NCBI RefSeq assembly: GCF_900167975.1
Contig: NZ_FUZU01000003.1
Coordinates: 124,001-188,000 of the forward strand
Source: Ohtaekwangia koreensis
GTDB taxonomy: Bacteria > Bacteroidota > Bacteroidia > Cytophagales > Cyclobacteriaceae
Direction of reading: 5' to 3'
DNA: 64,000 nucleotides
Shown: positions 58,929 to 64,000 of the stretch, in pieces
Layout of the letters: each line of letters begins with the position of its first letter
Position numbering within the stretch: the stretch's first letter is position 1
Notes under the pieces: generated by a model
Database searches by the model: none
What the model was told of the DNA's origin: nothing
What the model saw: only the letters and a program-made list of their open reading frames with translations
Translations under genes and position numbers: made by a program

Positions 58929-59618
58929 TTATGCTTTAATCAGAGAAAATGCATACAGAATTTCGCGGCCAATCTGATGAACACGTTCCGCATACTTGGC
59001 GGCTTCCTGAGGTGTACCATCAAAATCTTTTGGATCATCATACGGCGTGGCTATACGTACAGTGGCTCCTGATACAACCGGGCAATTCTGGTCTGCTTGT
59101 GAGCAAGTCATCACGGCACCAAATCCACTCTTCGGATTTCCTTCGCCATCGTATTTTTTGGAGAAAGCTTTTATAGCAACGGCTTCATCAGAAAAGCGTA
59201 CTTCATATACCGGGTTTGTGCCTTCGGTGGTTCTCTTGATTTTGAAACCGGCATCTTCCATTGCTTTTACTGCACGAGGATTAAATGCGGTTGCTTCCGT
59301 ACCACCGGAGTAGGCAACTACATTCGGTATACCGTAGTAAGTCGCTGCGGTCTGCGCCCAAATTTGCGAAATATGACTTCTACGCGAGTTATGGGTGCAT
59401 ATAAAAATCAATTCTGCCTTCTCCCCAGCCTTTACTTTGCTTTCAACAAAGAGCGCAAGCTTCTTTAAGGCCTTCTTTCGTTCTTCAGGGATTTGATCAA
59501 ACTCTTTACTATAAGCATTGATGTTTTTCGATACAGGTGCATAGAAAGCAACTTTCATTTCAGGTGTAAATGACATGAGTATGGCAGTTAAAATTGATAG
59601 AAAAATGATTCGTCTCAT
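58929..59618 (-). CDS. exported ArsC/low-molecular-weight tyrosine phosphatase-like protein
   Basis: The 229-residue protein has a hydrophobic N-terminus (IIFLSILTAILMSFTP) with a likely signal peptide, an unusual extended N-terminal region, and the phosphatase/ArsC loop CTHNSRR (CX5R, Cys74 and Arg80). A second Cys pair (TCSQADQNC) lies further on, giving a disulfide that thioredoxin could reduce. It reduces arsenate to arsenite; the signal peptide suggests the periplasm, coupled to DsbD-like electron supply. It is in the arsenic operon, 8 bp before the DsbD gene. Confidence 0.85.
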   Translation of the reverse strand: MRRIIFLSILTAILMSFTPEMKVAFYAPVSKNINAYSKEFDQIPEERKKALKKLALFVESKVKAGEKAELIFICTHNSRRSHISQIWAQTAATYYGIPNVVAYSGGTEATAFNPRAVKAMEDAGFKIKRTTEGTNPVYEVRFSDEAVAIKAFSKKYDGEGNPKSGFGAVMTCSQADQNCPVVSGATVRIATPYDDPKDFDGTPQEAAKYAERVHQIGREILYAFSLIKA

Positions 59619-59646
59619 ATTGGTTTAAGTTTGATATATATACTTT

Positions 59647-60591
59647 TTATTGAATGGCAAGTTCAAGTTCCTTGGCGGCCAGGTGCCGTTCCGCTTCAAG
59701 CGCTGCCATACAGCCCGTCCCAGCAGCGGTGATCGCTTGTCTGAAATTTTTATCCTGCACGTCTCCACAGGCGAAGATTCCTTCCAGGTTGGTCTTCGTA
59801 GAACCTGGTGTTGTCATGATATAGCCTTGTTCGTCCATATCTATATACCCTTTAAAAATATCCGAGTTTGGTTTATGGCCGATGGCTACGAAAAAACCTT
59901 CAACAGCGATGTCTTGTGTAAGGCCTGTGATTGTGTCTTTTATGCGTACACCGGTTACCTCTGCATCGCCCAGAATCTCTTCGGTATCTGCATTATAGTA
60001 TATTTCGATGTTGGCTGTCTTCTTAACGCGTTCTTGCATGATCTTGGAAGCACGCAGTTGATTTTTACGTACGATCATATGAACCTTCGTGGTTAATTTT
60101 GATAGGTATAAAGCTTCTTCACACGCTGTGTCACCTCCACCAACAATAGCCACTTCTCTGCCTCTATAGAAGAAACCATCACAAACAGCACAAGCTGAAA
60201 CACCACCACCGTTTAATCGCTTCTCCGAAGGTATACCAAGCCATTTGGCCGAAGCACCCGTGGATATAATTATACTTTCAGCTATAACTCGTTTTTCTTC
60301 ATCTATGGTAACTATATAGGGGTAGATTGAAAAATCAACTGCTGTAGCTATACCCATCCGGATATCGGTTCCGAATCGGGTTGCCTGTTTCTTTAAATCT
60401 TCCATCAGATGCGGTCCCATTATACCATCGGGATAACCGGGAAAATTTTCAACGTCATTTGTTGTCATCAGCTGGCCACCGGGTTCTGGTCCGGTATACA
60501 TCACCGGTTTCAGATTGGCCCGCGCAGCATAAATTGCAGCTGTATAGCCAGCAGGCCCCGAGCCTATAATTAGTGTTTTAATCGTCTCCAT
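59647..60591 (-). CDS. trxB: thioredoxin-disulfide reductase
   Basis: About 314 residues. FAD loop GSGPAGYTAAIYAA at the start, redox CAVCDG at 134-139, NADPH loop GGGDTACEEA and the C-terminal FACGDVQDKNFRQAITAAGTGCMAALEAE. It reduces thioredoxin with NADPH. Its location in the arsenic operon indicates electron supply for the arsenate reductase. The ATG at 60591 (METIKT) is preferred; the open frame upstream to 60666 lacks an ATG and runs into the arsM gene. It starts 48 bp after arsM. Confidence 0.95.
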   Translation of the reverse strand: METIKTLIIGSGPAGYTAAIYAARANLKPVMYTGPEPGGQLMTTNDVENFPGYPDGIMGPHLMEDLKKQATRFGTDIRMGIATAVDFSIYPYIVTIDEEKRVIAESIIISTGASAKWLGIPSEKRLNGGGVSACAVCDGFFYRGREVAIVGGGDTACEEALYLSKLTTKVHMIVRKNQLRASKIMQERVKKTANIEIYYNADTEEILGDAEVTGVRIKDTITGLTQDIAVEGFFVAIGHKPNSDIFKGYIDMDEQGYIMTTPGSTKTNLEGIFACGDVQDKNFRQAITAAGTGCMAALEAERHLAAKELELAIQ

Positions 60592-60638
60592 TTTTTGTGA
60601 GCAAAGTTTTTTTTGAATGGCTGAAGTTGATCTATAGG

Positions 60639-61487
60639 TTAACTGCAACATCCCGGAGCGCAGCAACTTTCAGGCTTCTCGCCGAAAACGGTTATGCTGA
60701 AAATGCCCGTGTGGCCATTTGTAAATTCATGAATCTCTTCAACTGTTAAATACTCTTTCAGAATCTCTTCCGGAAGCGTGATGCGTTTTTCCTTTTGCAC
60801 TATAAGGTTCGTAAAGCCAGCCTGTTCAATAATTGACAAGTATTCTTGTTTCTGAATGGCCCCCGCTACACATCCTGCATACATCTCTGCGCTTTTCTTT
60901 AAGCCTTCAGGAAGTTCTCCTACCAGCACAATGTCAGAGACACTGAAGTGTCCACCTTTCTTCAGTACCCGGAAGGTCTCAGCGAAAGCTTGCTTCTTAT
61001 TGGGCACTAGATTTAAGACGCAATTACTAACAACAACGTCTGCTATATTTCCTGCCAGTGGCATGTTTTCAATATCTCCCTGCCGAAACTCCACGTTGGT
61101 ATAGCCTAGCTTATTGGCATTGACCTTTGCCTTTTCAATCATCTTGTCAGTGAAATCTATACCTATAACTTTTCCTTTTTCTCCGGTAAGTGATCTTGCC
61201 ACAAAGCAATCATTACCAGCACCCGATCCTAAATCAACCACAGTATCGCCTTCTTTTATCAGAGCAAATTCCGTAGGTAAACCACAACCAAGTCCTAAGT
61301 CTGCATCCGGATTGTATCCTTTTAAATTGGTATAGTCGTCCGCCATTACTTTATAGTCAACTGTTGAGCAGCTACTGGTTGCACCACAGCAACTTGCAGC
61401 ATTACTGTCTTTGTCTTGTTCAGCAATCTTGCTGTACTTTTCTCTTACTATTGTCTTGAGTTGTTCGGATGTCTCTTTTGAATTCAT
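60639..61487 (-). CDS. arsM: arsenite S-adenosylmethionine methyltransferase
   Basis: The 282-residue protein has the SAM-binding motif DLGSGAGNDC at 85-94. It carries the three conserved As-binding Cys: GLGCGLPT (68), SNCVLNL (about 156) and YAGCVAGA (about 206), plus a cysteine-rich N-terminal CCGATSSC and C-terminal CCAPGCCS. ArsM converts arsenite to methylated, partly volatile forms. It follows arsR by 61 bp, across an ArsR-like site, and precedes trxB. With the ACR3 pump destroyed, this would be the main detoxification route encoded here. Confidence 0.95.
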   Translation of the reverse strand: MNSKETSEQLKTIVREKYSKIAEQDKDSNAASCCGATSSCSTVDYKVMADDYTNLKGYNPDADLGLGCGLPTEFALIKEGDTVVDLGSGAGNDCFVARSLTGEKGKVIGIDFTDKMIEKAKVNANKLGYTNVEFRQGDIENMPLAGNIADVVVSNCVLNLVPNKKQAFAETFRVLKKGGHFSVSDIVLVGELPEGLKKSAEMYAGCVAGAIQKQEYLSIIEQAGFTNLIVQKEKRITLPEEILKEYLTVEEIHEFTNGHTGIFSITVFGEKPESCCAPGCCS

Positions 61488-61514
61488 ATAGTTAAGATTA
61501 GATAGTGTATTATT

Positions 61515-61529
61515 GTAATATTACGTTAC
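61515..61529. promoter_or_regulatory. ArsR-like site between arsR and arsM
   Basis: The palindrome GTAATATTAC (61515-61524) is followed by GTTAC. AATATTACGTTAC (61517-61529) is an exact 13-bp copy of a sequence in front of arsR. The pair fits an ArsR operator. Confidence 0.65.
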
Positions 61530-61548
61530 GATCAAGCATAAAAAATGA

Positions 61549-61878
61549 CTAGCAACAGTCACTTTTCTTCACGTGCCTTGTGAATATATTCAAGAACATG
61601 TCTCTGGCTTCCTCCCATGCCGCATCATCAATGCAGTAGTTAATTTTTGGGCCTTCGACCTCTCCCTTGATGATACCTATTTGTTTAAGTTCTTTCAAAT
61701 GCTGTGTAATGGTTGACTGAGACAATGGAAGTACATCTACCAAGTCATTACAAATACACGTTTTATTATCCAGTATATACTCTAAAATTGCTACTCGCGC
61801 CGGATGGTCGAAAGCCTTCGCGAATTGAGCGATCTTGTTTTGGCGTTTTTTGAAAAGTTCTGATTTTGTTATTCCCAT
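61549..61878 (-). CDS. arsR: ArsR family metalloregulator
   Basis: About 109 residues. The winged helix has TCICNDLVDVLPLSQSTITQHLKELKQIGII, with Cys41 and Cys43 in the CxC metal-binding box, and a C-terminal KKSDCC gives further Cys. It releases DNA when arsenite binds and so derepresses the arsenic operon. The ATG at 61878 is chosen over a TTG at 61896, since the operator lies directly upstream. It is the first gene of the operon. Confidence 0.95.
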   Translation of the reverse strand: MGITKSELFKKRQNKIAQFAKAFDHPARVAILEYILDNKTCICNDLVDVLPLSQSTITQHLKELKQIGIIKGEVEGPKINYCIDDAAWEEARDMFLNIFTRHVKKSDCC

Positions 61879-61883
61879 GCTAC

Positions 61884-61907
61884 CGTAATAACGCAATATT
61901 ACGTTAC
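61884..61907. promoter_or_regulatory. ArsR-like operator before arsR
   Basis: CGTAATA and TATTACG form a 7-bp inverted repeat with a 6-base spacer (61884-61903), and AATATTACGTTAC (61895-61907) repeats the arsM-upstream site exactly. It lies 6-29 bp upstream of the arsR start. Confidence 0.7.
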
Positions 61908-61929
61908 TTTGTTACAAAGTACAGCAACC

Positions 61930-62105
61930 ATGCCCAAAGAAATTTTTGATTTGTCCGAAATAGCTCGTTTTAAGCAGAAATTCAATTATGAACTCAAACC
62001 AATAAAAGACATGTTACTCCACCGACGGAAGAAATGTCTACAGATCAATGGATGGATTTCGTGGAGCAAACCCGGCAAAGTATCTTGAATAATCCTGATC
62101 AGTAA
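61930..62105 (+). pseudogene. small frame with a probable one-base deletion
   Basis: ATG at 61930 begins MPKEIFDLSEIARFKQKFNYELKPIKDM. From about 62015 the protein-like sequence continues in another frame (TPPTEEMSTDQWMDFVEQTRQSILNNPDQ) to a stop at 62103-62105. The length (176 bp) is one base short of a multiple of three, as a one-base loss would give. No family was recognised. Confidence 0.35.
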
Positions 62106-62125
62106 CAATAACCCATCACACATCC

Positions 62126-62153
62126 GGACAACTTTGTCCACCAGCGGGCAAAC
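62126..62153. promoter_or_regulatory. candidate upstream activating site before the second ADOP gene
   Basis: GGACAACTTTGTCC (62126-62139) is a perfect palindrome. TTTGTCC-ACCAGC-GGGCAAA (62134-62153) overlaps it with one mismatch. GTCC begins 67 bp before the -24 element. It shares the GTCC-x-C-x2-GCG pattern of the 53641 site. Confidence 0.45.
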
Positions 62154-62201
62154 TCATTCTCTAACAAAAAGTTAATTATCATAGGATCAATGAGTTTGGG
62201 T

Positions 62202-62216
62202 TGGCATTTGTCTTGC
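62202..62216 (+). promoter_or_regulatory. candidate sigma-54 (-24/-12) promoter
   Basis: TGGCATT-N4-TTGC has GG and GC 10 bases apart, identical in all 11 specified positions to the 53728 site. The start would be near 62228, about 12 bp before the ATG at 62240, an unusually short leader. Confidence 0.6.
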
Positions 62217-62239
62217 CTGTGCAACACAAACCCCTTCGT

Positions 62240-64000
62240 ATGCTATTGAAAACCTTCGCGCGTAGTTTGAAGAAAAACAAATTCTTTTCTTCTCTCAATG
62301 TTCTTGGACTCTCACTCGGTATGGCTGTATTTCTGCTTGCCGCTCTATACGTAAAATTCGAAACGAGCTATGAAGATTTCAATAAAGATGCAGCTTCCAT
62401 TTATCGCGTGAACCTGGATGTATATGTGAATAATGAAAAGGTACTGTCGAGTGCAGAAAATTATCCTGCAGCGGGCCCTGCCCTTGCTGCCCTACCCGAG
62501 GTAACAGCCTATACACGCTTGTATAATCTTGGCTATAAAAACAATGTGATCATCACCAATGAAGAAGCTAAGCCTGACGCCATTGCCTTCAAACATCGCA
62601 GCTTTCTGTATGCCGATTCATCTTTTCTTTCGATGATGGGATATACACTTGTTGCGGGCGATATCAACACGGCACTTGCTGCACCTAACTCTGCCGTCAT
62701 CACTAAACACTATGCCACACTATATTTCGGCACCGAAGATCCCATCGGCAAAACGCTACGCATGCGTGATGATGATAACAACAATGAACTTGTGCATGTA
62801 ACCGGTATAGTAGATAAAGTACCTGCCAATACACATTTGAAGTTTGATATACTTTTCTCCTATAAGACATTATTCTCCAGGCAAGCCAACAACCAACCTG
62901 ACTACGGTATAAATAGATTTGACAGAAGCTGGCTCCGAAGTGATATGTATACCTTCATCCGGTTGATGCCGGGCACGGATGTTAAAGCATTGGAGGCAAA
63001 GCTGCCGGGCCTGGTACGTAGCCACACGGCAGGCATGAAGCCAAATAACGAGCGGGATGTTTTATCGCTTCAACCTCTAAAAGGCATTCACCTCACCTCC
63101 CACTTGGCCGAAGAAGCAGAAACCAACGGAGACGAACGTATCGTATACTTCATCGGTATTATCGGACTCTTTGTTCTTGCTATAGCCTTGATCAACTATA
63201 TAAATCTGACCACAGCCCAGGTGATGGAACGTGCCCGTGAAGTGGGTGTACGCAAAGTGATGGGCGCCATGAAGTATCAGCTCATTACTCAGTTTTTAGC
63301 GGAAGCCGCCTGTATTAACATGTTCAGTATACTCGTTGCCTATGCAGTTGTCGGTATAGCACTTCCCTTCTTCAATACTATATCCGGGCTGTCCCTTCAT
63401 GTGTCATACCTGTTGCAGCCGTGGTTTCTAACCTTGCTTGCTATACTTTGGATTGCCGGCACATTGCTCTCCGGATTTTATCCGGCTCTTGTGCTCACTT
63501 CTTTCAAGCCTGTGGCTGTTGTAAAAGGAAAGCTCAGGCACAGTGCCGGTGGTATAGTGCTTCGTAAATCACTTGTTGTATTTCAATTCATGGCATCGGT
63601 TTCACTTATCGCCAGCACCTTAATTGTTTTCAACCAACTGGAGTATATGTTGAAAGGTGACATCGGGATGAATATAGATCATGTATTAGTAGTGGAACGT
63701 CCGAGTATCGGGCCTGGTCAGCCCGGGTTCAATGCAACCGTGAATACTTTTCGCAATGAGTTGAAAAGCAATGCTGTCGTTGAATCCTTTACAATGTCAT
63801 CCACCGTACCTGGCAAGCAGCGCGAATACAAGACCGTTGTTAAACTATATGGCGCTTCCGATGATCAGCTGTTCACGGTTCGCATGAACAGTATGGATTT
63901 TTCTTTTCTGGAAGTATATAACATGAAGCTGCTGGCAGGACGCATGTTTTCGGAAGACTTCGTGCAGGATCCTGATACTTCAGTAGTAATCACAGAATCT
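62240..64000 (+). CDS. ADOP/MacB-like ABC permease (3' end beyond window)
   Basis: 587 codons are visible. The N-terminus MLLKTFARSLKKNKFFSSLNVLGLSLGMAVFLLAALYVKFE is an ADOP signature. Then come the first core domain, the first FtsX block (IALINYINLTTAQVMERAREVGVRKVMGA), the middle helix LVVFQFMASVSLIASTLIVFNQ and the start of the second core. The C-terminal FtsX block is cut by the window edge. It lies just after the arsenic genes but on the opposite strand, with the sigma-54-like promoter just upstream. Confidence 0.92.
   Translation, partial: MLLKTFARSLKKNKFFSSLNVLGLSLGMAVFLLAALYVKFETSYEDFNKDAASIYRVNLDVYVNNEKVLSSAENYPAAGPALAALPEVTAYTRLYNLGYKNNVIITNEEAKPDAIAFKHRSFLYADSSFLSMMGYTLVAGDINTALAAPNSAVITKHYATLYFGTEDPIGKTLRMRDDDNNNELVHVTGIVDKVPANTHLKFDILFSYKTLFSRQANNQPDYGINRFDRSWLRSDMYTFIRLMPGTDVKALEAKLPGLVRSHTAGMKPNNERDVLSLQPLKGIHLTSHLAEEAETNGDERIVYFIGIIGLFVLAIALINYINLTTAQVMERAREVGVRKVMGAMKYQLITQFLAEAACINMFSILVAYAVVGIALPFFNTISGLSLHVSYLLQPWFLTLLAILWIAGTLLSGFYPALVLTSFKPVAVVKGKLRHSAGGIVLRKSLVVFQFMASVSLIASTLIVFNQLEYMLKGDIGMNIDHVLVVERPSIGPGQPGFNATVNTFRNELKSNAVVESFTMSSTVPGKQREYKTVVKLYGASDDQLFTVRMNSMDFSFLEVYNMKLLAGRMFSEDFVQDPDTSVVITES

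Overview
The window looks like a chromosomal segment of a Bacteroidota bacterium, probably Cytophagales-like. The evidence is its roughly 40-45% GC content, weak Shine-Dalgarno signals, three 800-residue ADOP/MacB-type ABC permeases, membrane-anchored AraC regulators, a LytS/LytTR pair, DUF3667 and DUF2975/YozG-type genes, and a protein with a type IX secretion-like C-terminus. No rRNA, tRNA, CRISPR array, intact insertion sequence or phage gene was recognised. No single undescribed system stands out. The strongest signals are a decayed arsenite pump, a shared sigma-54-type promoter design before two ABC permeases, and several regulator remnants.

Layout, 1-13.4 kb: the 5' part of a MocR/PdxR regulator (minus strand); a secreted protein, a GNAT acetyltransferase and a PD40 beta-propeller protein; an AraC remnant; the rifampicin ADP-ribosyltransferase Arr; a SnoaL-like protein; a P2-type calcium ATPase; a MarR/membrane-protein pair; an SDR plus AraC regulator; an esterase with a PA14 domain; a small membrane protein; and a stand-alone receiver protein.

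14-19.4 kb: an L-fucose locus on the minus strand (GH29 fucosidase, mutarotase, zinc dehydrogenase, aldo/keto reductase), divergent from an AraC regulator. Striking GTATCAA inverted repeats lie behind the fucosidase. 19.7-26.2 kb: a TolC-MacA-MacB(ATPase)-MacB(permease) export operon followed on the same strand by a LytS-type kinase and LytTR regulator.

26.5-37 kb: a truncated-looking secreted protein, a divergent SDR/HxlR pair with two palindromes between them, a LuxR-type regulator, DUF3667, SRPBCC and dihydrofolate-reductase-like proteins, a class C beta-lactamase-like hydrolase, and an ADOP permease. 37.4-39 kb: a sensor gene broken by two frameshifts. 40-52.7 kb: KatG, a fatty-acid desaturase, a receiver protein, an AraC-VOC-ABC ATPase-FtsX permease operon, a TetR stub, a lipoprotein beta-propeller, a DUF998-like protein and a YozG/DUF2975 pair.

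53.6-64 kb: an ADOP permease with a candidate -24/-12 promoter; convergent stubs of HxlR and ACR3; then an arsenic operon (arsR, arsM, trxB, an exported ArsC-like phosphatase, a DsbD-like protein, a transglutaminase-like protein, and the gutted ACR3 gene). A second ADOP permease with the same promoter motif runs off the right edge. The arsenic genes would sense, reduce and methylate arsenic, but the efflux step encoded here is destroyed.
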